A program made the translations under genes and the position numbers. Positions 40,583 through 46,682 of a DNA stretch of 46,682 bases are shown in pieces. The stretch spans positions 1 to 46,682 of the forward strand of contig DFEG01000014.1 of NCBI GenBank assembly GCA_002369075.1, in the 5' to 3' direction. Below the pieces are notes generated by a model that saw only the letters and a program-made list of their open reading frames with translations, had not been told where the DNA came from and did not search any database. The first letter of the stretch is position 1. Every line of letters begins with the position of its first letter. The stretch is from Bacteroidales bacterium UBA3808. Lineage in GTDB: Bacteria > Bacteroidota > Bacteroidia > Bacteroidales > Paludibacteraceae.

Positions 40583-41536
40583 ATGAATATCGCCAAGCAA
40601 GGATCCAATAGAGTGTACACCCGTGAGACGGACGGGCAGGGGCGGAGTATCATCCGTGTGGAGGGTACTAACCGCGACGAGAACCGCGCGTTCATCTACA
40701 TGTCGCGTCATTTTGCGGAAAAAGGTCTGCCGGTACCGCGCGTCCTGTGGGTGAGCGAGGATGAGATGAGTTATACCCAGGAGGATCTGGGTGACACGCT
40801 CTTGTTTGACGCGATCAGGCATGGGCGCGAGACGGGAGAGTTCAATCCAGAGGAGCACTCCTTATTAGGACGCGCGCTGCGCGCGCTCGCACACGTACAA
40901 GTGGAAGGTGCACAAGATTTCGACTGGAGTGTCTGTTTCCCGGTGCCCGCTATGGACGAAAGAGCCATCCGGTGGGACCTCAATTATTTCAAATACTGTT
41001 TTCTGAAGGGTACAAAAATCGAGTTCTCGGAGCCCAAGCTGGAGGACGATTTCGATACCTTGGTTCGGGTTGTCGGTTATCAGCCGTCAGCCCTCAGTAC
41101 TTTCCTGTATCGGGATTTTCAAAGCCGGAATGTGATGGTCAAGGACGGACAGCCGTACTTCATTGATTTTCAGGGCGGCAGGAAAGGCCCTACGCAGTAC
41201 GATGTGGCGTCGTTCCTGTGGCAGGCGAAGGCGAATATCCCGCAATCCCTGCGCGAGGAACTGATAGACGCCTATTTGGACGAACTGAAGCAGCTTCAGC
41301 CATGCATGGCTGAAGACGAGTGGCGTGCGGCGCTGCCGCATTTCGTGTTGCTGAGGACGCTGCAAGTGCTCGGCGCGTACGGTTACAGAGGCTATTTCGA
41401 GCGCAAGGAGCATTTTCTGGCGTCCATCCCGAACGCCGTGCGTAATCTGCAAGAATTATTCGCTATGCATGGCGGACTGAAATCCCAATATCCCTATTTG
41501 TATGCTATCAGTAACGATTTACTCATTCTCCTTTAA
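40583..41536 (+). CDS. Aminoglycoside-phosphotransferase-fold kinase, AmgK-like
   Basis: A 317-residue kinase of the APH/choline-kinase fold. The catalytic loop is YRDFQSRNVMV (about 174-184) and the metal site FIDFQGGRKGP (about 193), followed by DVASFLWQAK. This wording is that of AmgK-type anomeric sugar kinases acting on N-acetylmuramate or N-acetylglucosamine. In Bacteroides relatives I remember the kinase continuous with a RapZ C-terminal domain; here that domain is a separate overlapping frame. The N-terminal glycine-rich loop (AKQGSNRVYTRET) is shortened but recognisable. The MurU-like gene downstream supports a role in cell-wall sugar recycling. Confidence 0.75.
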   Translation: MNIAKQGSNRVYTRETDGQGRSIIRVEGTNRDENRAFIYMSRHFAEKGLPVPRVLWVSEDEMSYTQEDLGDTLLFDAIRHGRETGEFNPEEHSLLGRALRALAHVQVEGAQDFDWSVCFPVPAMDERAIRWDLNYFKYCFLKGTKIEFSEPKLEDDFDTLVRVVGYQPSALSTFLYRDFQSRNVMVKDGQPYFIDFQGGRKGPTQYDVASFLWQAKANIPQSLREELIDAYLDELKQLQPCMAEDEWRAALPHFVLLRTLQVLGAYGYRGYFERKEHFLASIPNAVRNLQELFAMHGGLKSQYPYLYAISNDLLILL

Positions 41537-41903
41537 GCGCGGCATTCCGACGGATGCAAGCGGTAATGGCGGCGGATATGTGTTTGACTGCCGGAGTACG
41601 CATAACCCCGGCAAGTACGAGGAGTATAAAACATTAACGGGCTTGGACCAGCCGGTGATTGACTTTCTGGAGAAAGACGGCGAGATACTGACTTTTTTAG
41701 AGCACGTGGATGCGTTGGTGGATCACCATGTGGAGCGGTTCATGGAACGCGGTTTTGAGCACTTGCAGGTGTGTTTCGGTTGTACGGGCGGTCAGCACCG
41801 ATCGGTTTATTGCGCCGAGCATGTAGCCAAACACCTCAAACAGAAATACAATGTCCGAATCCACCTCGTCCATAGAGAACAAGGTATTGATAAAACATTT
41901 TAA
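41502..41903 (+). CDS. RapZ C-terminal domain protein
   Basis: A 133-residue protein equal to the C-terminal half of RapZ: SFSFKRGIPTDASGNGGGYVFDCR (about 8-31), HNPGKYEEYK (about 34) and the signature CFGCTGGQHRSVY (about 91-103). In E. coli this domain senses glucosamine-6-phosphate and binds GlmY/GlmZ RNAs. The N-terminal P-loop domain of RapZ is absent. The ATG lies 35 nt inside the end of the kinase gene in another frame, so the two halves of a usual fusion are either translationally coupled or split by a frameshift. Confidence 0.85.
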   Translation: MLSVTIYSFSFKRGIPTDASGNGGGYVFDCRSTHNPGKYEEYKTLTGLDQPVIDFLEKDGEILTFLEHVDALVDHHVERFMERGFEHLQVCFGCTGGQHRSVYCAEHVAKHLKQKYNVRIHLVHREQGIDKTF

Positions 41904-41917
41904 TCTTTATTCTTTAA

Positions 41918-41951
41918 GCGAAGCGGTCTTTGCTCTTTGAGCGAGCTTCGC
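41918..41951 (+). other. Inverted repeat in the gap before the nucleotidyltransferase gene
   Basis: GCGAAGC (41918-41924) and GCTTCGC (41945-41951) can form a 7-bp stem around 20 nt in the 61-nt gap. AGCGGTCT also occurs twice within it. No U run follows, so it is not a clear terminator. Confidence 0.4.
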
Positions 41952-41964
41952 GAGCGGTCTATAT

Positions 41965-42744
41965 ATGAATGGCTTGATTTTTGCAGCGGGGCTGGGTACG
42001 AGGCTCAAACCGCTAACCGATAGAATGCCCAAAGCGTTGGTGCCGTTAGCCGGCAAACCGCTGCTGCAATGGCAGGTGGAGACGCTGCGCAATGCGGGCA
42101 TCACGGAAATTGTGGTGAACGTACATCATTTTCCGGACATGATCATCGACGCCGTGCGGGCGAACAACGGCTGGGGTGCGCATATCACTATCTCGGATGA
42201 ACGAGATCAATTGTTGGACACAGGAGGCGGTCTGAGAAAGGCTTGGAGAGAGGGACTGTTGGGGAAAGACAAACCGGTACTCGCCTGCAATGTGGATATT
42301 CTGAGCAATATAGACATTCGCGCGTTGATGGCAGCCTACAATCCATCAGATTTAGGCCTTCTTGTTGTATCCGAACGTCCTACCCAGCGCTATCTCTTCT
42401 TTGATGAATACCACCGCCTGCGTTGCTGGAGAAATATAGCTACGGGTGACTGCCGCCCGGGTATTATTGACGGAAAAAGTATCAATCTGCGTGAAGTGGA
42501 TAACTGGCAGCGTCTAGCATTTTCAGGCATGCAGATACTCAGTCCCGCTTTCTTTTCTCTGCTGGAAGAGACAGCCCTGTTCTATGGGGACAAATTCTCG
42601 CTGATAGATTCCTATCTTGATGTCGTTGTAGCCAAACGAAAGGGAGAGTTGCTATCGTACATTCCGCAGAACTACCGGATGATGGATGTGGGCAAAATTG
42701 ACCAAATAGAGGAGGCAGAACGCTTTGCCGAGAGCTTGATATAG
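41965..42744 (+). CDS. Sugar-1-phosphate nucleotidyltransferase, MurU-like
   Basis: A 259-residue nucleotidyltransferase. FAAGLGTRLKPLTDRMPKAL (about 6-25) is the catalytic signature, followed by VNVHHFPDMI (about 52), DTGGGLRKAW (about 78) and NVDILSNID (about 104) with the metal Asp. Its size and the GGGL/NVD wording fit MurNAc-1-phosphate uridylyltransferase (MurU) and related HddC/RmlA-like enzymes. Together with the AmgK-like kinase it would turn recycled amino sugar into a UDP-sugar and bypass de novo UDP-MurNAc synthesis. Exact sugar not decided by sequence. Confidence 0.8.
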   Translation: MNGLIFAAGLGTRLKPLTDRMPKALVPLAGKPLLQWQVETLRNAGITEIVVNVHHFPDMIIDAVRANNGWGAHITISDERDQLLDTGGGLRKAWREGLLGKDKPVLACNVDILSNIDIRALMAAYNPSDLGLLVVSERPTQRYLFFDEYHRLRCWRNIATGDCRPGIIDGKSINLREVDNWQRLAFSGMQILSPAFFSLLEETALFYGDKFSLIDSYLDVVVAKRKGELLSYIPQNYRMMDVGKIDQIEEAERFAESLI

Positions 42745-42824
42745 AAAAAATGACCCCTAAAGTGCATTTTTTTGCAAAAATATTTGGTCATGTCAAAAAA
42801 AAGCAGTACCTTTGCACCCGCTTT
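42745..42824 (+). repeat. 80-bp promoter-bearing direct repeat, copy 2 (tRNA-Lys)
   Basis: 79 of 80 positions identical to 38301-38380. It starts directly after the stop of the nucleotidyltransferase gene and carries the hairpin arms, TTTG at 42783-42786 and TACCTTTG at 42807-42814. Confidence 0.95.
42783..42814 (+). promoter_or_regulatory. Promoter of tRNA-Lys
   Basis: TTTG and TACCTTTG with 20-nt spacing. Transcription should begin near 42821; the leader to the tRNA is short and ends CCGAACGCG, the same ending as RNA element B. Confidence 0.85.
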
Positions 42825-42849
42825 TGGAAAAACGAACAATCCGAACGCG

Positions 42850-42922
42850 GTCTCCCTAGCTCAGTTGGTAGAGCAACTGACTCTTAATCAGTGGGTCGAG
42901 GGTTCGAGTCCCTCGGGGGACA
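42850..42922 (+). tRNA. tRNA-Lys, anticodon CTT
   Basis: A complete cloverleaf: acceptor GTCTCCC/GGGGGAC, D stem GCTC/GAGC, anticodon stem ACTGA/TCAGT with loop CTCTTAA (anticodon 42883-42885), and T stem GAGGG/CCCTC with TTCGAGT loop. Discriminator A, no encoded CCA. Confidence 0.96.
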
Positions 42923-42950
42923 CAAAAGGTGCATGTGGCACCTTTTTTTG
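42923..42950 (+). terminator. Terminator after tRNA-Lys
   Basis: AAAAGGTGC (42924-42932) pairs perfectly with GCACCTTTT (42938-42946) around ATGTG, followed by TTTG. Confidence 0.85.
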
Positions 42951-43042
42951 TGTCCCTACGCGCTCGAAGTACGCTCATTCTTCGTATTTTTGCAAACTGT
43001 AGTTGTCAAAATGACTTATTTTTCGTTTTTATCCCTAATATA

Positions 43043-43074
43043 TTTGTATATGTTGCGTTTTTGTTGTAATTTTG
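43043..43074 (+). promoter_or_regulatory. Promoter of the secreted repeat protein
   Basis: TTTG at 43043-43046 and TAATTTTG at 43067-43074, spacer 20 nt. It predicts a start near 43081 and a leader of about 85 nt. Confidence 0.75.
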
Positions 43075-43164
43075 TACGATTTTTAGCGTTGTGCTATGCG
43101 TGACGGACAAAAAGTAGCAAATTGTAAAACAATATACAACATTATTAACAAAATTAGTTTTATT

Positions 43165-44766
43165 ATGAAAAAGATTTTTACACTTTTAAGCGCAGTTGTT
43201 GTGTTGCTGAGTGCCAATGCAGCTCCTGCCAAGTTCGTGAACCGCGATGCAAAAAAGGTGGTAGCCGAGCATGTGCGTAAGGCCGCTCCGAAGGCTCCGA
43301 AGCAGTTGAAGGATGAGACCATCACCATTACCGCCAACAACCTTAGTTTCAGCGAGCATTCCTATTATGGTATTATGAACTTTGGTGTTGTAATCGGTAG
43401 TGATGCCGACTGGTCTGTAAGCGGTTACTTATTCCCCGAAGGCAGCAGTTATTATACTACCTATTCAACCGAAGCAAAAGACATCGAATTGTCTGTTACT
43501 TCCAACTCCACTCAAGGAGAGTTGGAGCTGACTGTTTCTGCCGCCGAGCTGAAAACAACTGCCAAGGGTGACCTGTTTACCGCCAGCGCAGTAGATTCTC
43601 TGGGTCGCGCTTTTGAGATTCAGCTGTCATTCTTCGCACCGGAAGCCGCGAAGGACACAATTGCCATCAATTTTGGTTCTGCAGAGGCTAAGTACTATGC
43701 TGATTCAAAGGATTACTATATCTACGCCTCGAACAATCAGTATGTTGCAGCGTTAGACATCTTTACGTCTGATTTGGCGGGTACATATACTTACGATGAT
43801 TTCGACAAGCACTATACGTTAATAGGTACCATCAACGGTGCCGACACAACCACACTCAGCAATTTCTATGATGTAAAGGCCACTATTGTATTAGAGGCAG
43901 GTGTTTATAACATCTCTGCTGAAATGTTCGGTGCCGATTCCATCTTCTATCAACTGAGCATGACTTATACCAAACCGGTTGCAACCGACACCATCAGCCA
44001 CACTTTCCTTGATCCGGTAACTCTGAATAACTATGGCGGGGACTACTATTTCCGTGCTATAGATAACTCCTATATTCTGGTAATGGACTACTATAGCAAA
44101 ACCGCGGCAGGTGAGTTCGGTTTGAAGGATCTCTATACCGATTATGTAGGTCTGTTTGCCATTCACGGAACAGACACAACGGCTGTTCCTTATGAGGACA
44201 TCAAGTTGAGCGTAGTAGAGGAAGGAAGCGCTTATGCAATCGAGGTATATTATTTAGGTTCGGACAAGCACTGCTATCATTTCTCGCTGACAAGTCCGAA
44301 AACGGTAGCCAATGATACCGTACAGATCACCCTTAGTGATGTAGCTCACCGAGAGCTGCCCGCTACATACGCATCGTACTATGGTTTCACCCACTATATC
44401 CTTGCAGCTCCGACAGATTCCTCTTATGTAGTGGCTCTGGCTGTTGTTCCGGCATACTTGGAAGGTTCGTTTGAAACAGCTGATATCAATCTTGGTGAAT
44501 CGGGTATTCAGGTTGGCACGCAGTTCTACATGATTGAGGACGCTAAGTTCACCGGTACGCACAATGCGGATGGTACCTATACCCTTAAGGGCTGGTTCCT
44601 GGCTAAGAACAATACGCTCTATGAGTTTGAATTCACTACCGCTGTTCCGCAGGGCATTGAGAACACCGAGGACGGTGCAAAAGCCGTTAAGTATTTCGAG
44701 AACGGTCAGTTGATCATCGAGAAGAACGGCGTGAAGTACAACGCGCAAGGTGTCCGAATTCGTTAA
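43165..44766 (+). CDS. Secreted/lipid-free exported protein with repeated beta-type domains, function unknown
   Basis: A 533-residue protein. I start at ATG 43165, which gives a clean signal peptide MKKIFTLLSAVVVLLSANA with likely cleavage before APAKF; the in-frame ATG at 43096 adds residues that hide it. After a short basic linker (KAAPKAPKQLKDE) come about four diverged copies of a 110-130-residue unit, each opening with a D-T-I/V-x-I/H phrase (DETITIT, KDTIAINF, TDTISHTF, NDTVQITL) and rich in Tyr, Asp and Thr, suggesting beta structure. The C-terminus (KYFENGQLIIEKNG, then VKYNAQGVRIR) resembles the short C-terminal tails common in exported Bacteroidales proteins, but I cannot assign it firmly to type IX sorting. 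It stands alone between a promoter and a terminator. Confidence 0.75.
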   Translation: MKKIFTLLSAVVVLLSANAAPAKFVNRDAKKVVAEHVRKAAPKAPKQLKDETITITANNLSFSEHSYYGIMNFGVVIGSDADWSVSGYLFPEGSSYYTTYSTEAKDIELSVTSNSTQGELELTVSAAELKTTAKGDLFTASAVDSLGRAFEIQLSFFAPEAAKDTIAINFGSAEAKYYADSKDYYIYASNNQYVAALDIFTSDLAGTYTYDDFDKHYTLIGTINGADTTTLSNFYDVKATIVLEAGVYNISAEMFGADSIFYQLSMTYTKPVATDTISHTFLDPVTLNNYGGDYYFRAIDNSYILVMDYYSKTAAGEFGLKDLYTDYVGLFAIHGTDTTAVPYEDIKLSVVEEGSAYAIEVYYLGSDKHCYHFSLTSPKTVANDTVQITLSDVAHRELPATYASYYGFTHYILAAPTDSSYVVALAVVPAYLEGSFETADINLGESGIQVGTQFYMIEDAKFTGTHNADGTYTLKGWFLAKNNTLYEFEFTTAVPQGIENTEDGAKAVKYFENGQLIIEKNGVKYNAQGVRIR

Positions 44767-44815
44767 GGGAGGTTTGTTGAAAACTTTTTATTTCGGAAAA
44801 CTTTTGAACATTTGA

Positions 44816-44854
44816 AAAAATGCAAACTGCTGTAAATGAGCAGTTTGCATTTTT
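44816..44854 (+). terminator. Terminator after the secreted repeat protein
   Basis: A perfect 16-bp stem (44816-44831 with 44839-44854) around a 7-nt loop GTAAATG; A run on the left arm and T run on the right, so it may serve both strands. Confidence 0.9.
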
Positions 44855-44886
44855 GTTTTGGACAACTTTTGAAAAATGTAGATAAA

Positions 44887-44919
44887 TTTTCTTGTCAAAA
44901 AATTTGCACAATTGAAAAA
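44887..44919 (+). repeat. 33-bp promoter-region repeat, copy 2 (nrdD)
   Basis: 31 of 33 positions match 38794-38826 upstream of rpmB. It contains the -33 element TTTGCACAATT. Confidence 0.85.
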
Positions 44920-44934
44920 TTTATAGTAATTTTG
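44903..44934 (+). promoter_or_regulatory. Promoter of nrdD
   Basis: TTTG at 44903-44906 and TAATTTTG at 44927-44934, spacer 20 nt, followed by a leader of about 35 nt to the ATG at 44975. No NrdR-box pair is visible by eye. Confidence 0.8.
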
Positions 44935-44974
44935 CACTCGATTTTAGCGTAATAAAACATTTCATTACTATATT

Positions 44975-46682
44975 ATGGAAACATACATTATCAAACGTGA
45001 CGGTAAAAAGGAGCTTTTTACCATTGACAAGATCAAGAATGCAATCTCAAAGGCATTCTTAGCGGTGGGTGCGTTTGCAACGGAGGAAACATTGGGGGCA
45101 GTTCTTTCGCACCTGCGAGTACGTAACGAACAAACGGTAGAGGAGATTCAGAACCAGGTAGAGGTGGCGTTGATGGCCGAGGGGTATTACCAGGTAGCGA
45201 AAGCGTTTATCCTGTACCGCCAAGGACACACGGAGGACCGCGAGACCCAGCAGCGTCTGGATTTCATGATGAACTACGTTCAGGCGAGCAATGCAGCGGA
45301 GGGTTCAAAGTTTGATGCGAACGCGAACGTGGAGCACAAGAACATCGCCACGCTGATCGGCGAGCTGCCGAAGCAGGGTTTCATCCGTCTGAACCGTCGT
45401 CTGCTGACGGAGCGCATCAAAGAGATGTACGGCAAGGAGCTGAGCGACAAGTACATGTCGTTGCTGAACCAGCACTTCATCTACAAGAACGATGAGACGA
45501 ACCTCGCCAACTACTGTGCGTCCATCACGATGTATCCGTGGTTGATCGGCGGTACGAAGAGCATCGGCGGCAACGCGACGCCTCCGAAGAACCTCAAGTC
45601 TTTCTGCGGCGGTTTCATCAACATGGTGTTCATGGTGAGTTCGATGCTCTCAGGCGCGTGCGCTACGCCCGAGTTCCTTATGTACATGAACTATTTTATC
45701 GAGCAGGAGTACGGCGAGGACTACTACAAACGTGCAGACGAGGTAGTGGATCTGAGTTTGAAACGCCGTACAATCGACCGTGTGATCTGCGACTGCTTCC
45801 AGCAGGTGGTTTACAGTCTGAACCAGCCGTCGGGCGCACGTAACTTCCAGTCCGTGTTCTGGAACATCAGTTACTACGACCGCTACTATTTCCAGAGCCT
45901 GTTCGAGAACTTCCGTTTCCCGAACGGCGAGGCGCCTCACTGGGAGAGCCTGAACTGGCTGCAGAAGCGATTTATGAACTGGTTTAACGAGGAGCGTACC
46001 CGTACGGTACTGACTTTCCCGGTAGAGACGATGGCGCTGTTGGCAGAGAACGGCGACATCAAGGACAAAGAGTACGGCGACTTCACGGCGGAGATGTACG
46101 CGAAAGGTCACTCGTTCTTCACGTACGTGAGCGACAATGCGGACAGTCTGTCGAGCTGCTGCCGTCTGCGTAACGCGATCACCGACAACAGCTTCAGCTA
46201 CACATTAGGAGCAGGCGGTATCTCGACGGGTTCCAAATCCGTGCTGACGATCAACCTCAACCGCGCCATCCAGTATGCGGTACGCAACAACATCCCGTAC
46301 CAGGCATATGTAGAGGATGTCGTTGACCTGATGCACAAGGTTCAGCTGGCGTACAACGAGAACCTGAAAGCCTTGCAGGAGAAAGGCATGCTGCCGCTGT
46401 TCGACGCCGGTTATATCAACATCGGCCGTCAGTACCTGACGATCGGTGTGAACGGTCTGGTAGAGGCAGCTGAGTTCCTGGGTCTGGAGATCAAAGACAC
46501 GCCGGAGTACGCCCATTTCGTACAGGAGCTGCTCGGTATCATCGAGAAGAAGAACAAAGAGTACCGCACGAAGGACGTGATGTTCAACTGCGAGATGATT
46601 CCTGCGGAGAACGTGGGTGTGAAGCACGCCAAGTGGGACCGCGAGGACGGCTATGTTGTACCGCGCGACTGCTACAACAGCT
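44975..46682 (+). CDS. nrdD: Anaerobic (class III) ribonucleoside-triphosphate reductase, N-terminal part
   Basis: 569 codons are present and the frame is still open at the right edge; the full enzyme is usually about 700-750 residues. The N-terminal ATP cone starts YIIKRDGKKELFTIDKIKNAI (about 4-24). The barrel contains SLNQPSGARNFQSVFWNISYYDRYYF (about 288-313), FPVETMALLAE (about 347) and SDNADSLSSCCRLRN (about 387-401). It reduces ribonucleotides with a glycyl radical under anoxic conditions, connecting to the nucleotide cluster. The glycyl-radical and zinc-cysteine C-terminus and the activase NrdG are beyond the window. Confidence 0.93.
   Translation, partial: METYIIKRDGKKELFTIDKIKNAISKAFLAVGAFATEETLGAVLSHLRVRNEQTVEEIQNQVEVALMAEGYYQVAKAFILYRQGHTEDRETQQRLDFMMNYVQASNAAEGSKFDANANVEHKNIATLIGELPKQGFIRLNRRLLTERIKEMYGKELSDKYMSLLNQHFIYKNDETNLANYCASITMYPWLIGGTKSIGGNATPPKNLKSFCGGFINMVFMVSSMLSGACATPEFLMYMNYFIEQEYGEDYYKRADEVVDLSLKRRTIDRVICDCFQQVVYSLNQPSGARNFQSVFWNISYYDRYYFQSLFENFRFPNGEAPHWESLNWLQKRFMNWFNEERTRTVLTFPVETMALLAENGDIKDKEYGDFTAEMYAKGHSFFTYVSDNADSLSSCCRLRNAITDNSFSYTLGAGGISTGSKSVLTINLNRAIQYAVRNNIPYQAYVEDVVDLMHKVQLAYNENLKALQEKGMLPLFDAGYINIGRQYLTIGVNGLVEAAEFLGLEIKDTPEYAHFVQELLGIIEKKNKEYRTKDVMFNCEMIPAENVGVKHAKWDREDGYVVPRDCYNS

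Noticed and set aside
42772..43002. Small open frames covering tRNA-Lys and its terminator
   Set aside because: They read through a tRNA and terminator and resemble no protein.

Overview
The window looks like a chromosomal segment of an anaerobic member of the Bacteroidales. Promoters follow the Bacteroidota pattern (TTTG, about 20 nt, TAnnTTTG, often written TAccTTTGCAC). CarA, CarB, PurC, PurF and PurA resemble Bacteroidales forms, a DUF4295 gene follows the L28 and L33 genes, and fragments of pyruvate:ferredoxin oxidoreductase and class III ribonucleotide reductase lie at the two ends. Nearly every gene is on the plus strand. I could not fix a genus from sequence alone.

Layout: (1) 1-254, the 3' end of nifJ and its terminator. 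(2) About 400-5880, an A+T-rich defence-like island: a helix-turn-helix remnant, an Abi-alpha/DUF4393 protein, a 1056-residue nuclease-methyltransferase of type ISP/IIG kind and a DUF4062 protein. (3) 5950-7115, a Y1 (HUH) transposase-like gene with short repeats in and before it. (4) 7134-8553, a DUF1295 membrane protein and an unrecognised protein. (5) 8623-38309, a 23-gene, roughly 30-kb nucleotide synthesis cluster behind one recognisable promoter: pyrC-pyrK-pyrD-pyrF-pyrE-pyrB, guaB-guaA, purE-purL-purM-purH-purD, folD-purT-purB-purA, carA-carB, purC, a structured RNA element, purF, aspartate aminotransferase and a formate/nitrite-channel-like protein. (6) 38301-38830, a promoter, a second copy of the RNA element, tRNA-Arg(ACG), a terminator and a tandem repeat. 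(7) 38834-39531, rpmB-rpmG-DUF4295. (8) 39592-42744, a lipid kinase followed by an AmgK-like kinase, a RapZ C-terminal-domain protein and a MurU-like nucleotidyltransferase. (9) 42745-42950, a near copy of the tRNA-Arg promoter driving tRNA-Lys(CTT). (10) 43043-44854, a secreted repeat protein. (11) 44903 to the end, the start of nrdD.

Functionally the central cluster is unusual. It holds every enzyme from bicarbonate, glutamine and aspartate to UMP, every usual step from PRPP to IMP except PurK, and both branches to AMP and GMP. It also carries likely supply functions: aspartate (aminotransferase), one-carbon units (FolD) and formate (PurT plus an FNT-like channel). Most junctions are ATGA overlaps or gaps under 20 nt.

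The most unexpected sequence-level finding is a 103-nt element present twice: directly against the purF start codon and between a promoter and tRNA-Arg. The copies share an invariant core while three predicted helices differ by compensatory changes, which is strong evidence for a conserved RNA fold. Other oddities are an aspartate carbamoyltransferase ending in a PyrI-type four-cysteine zinc motif without the PyrI nucleotide-binding domain, and a PurF with alanine where the glutaminase cysteine should be.
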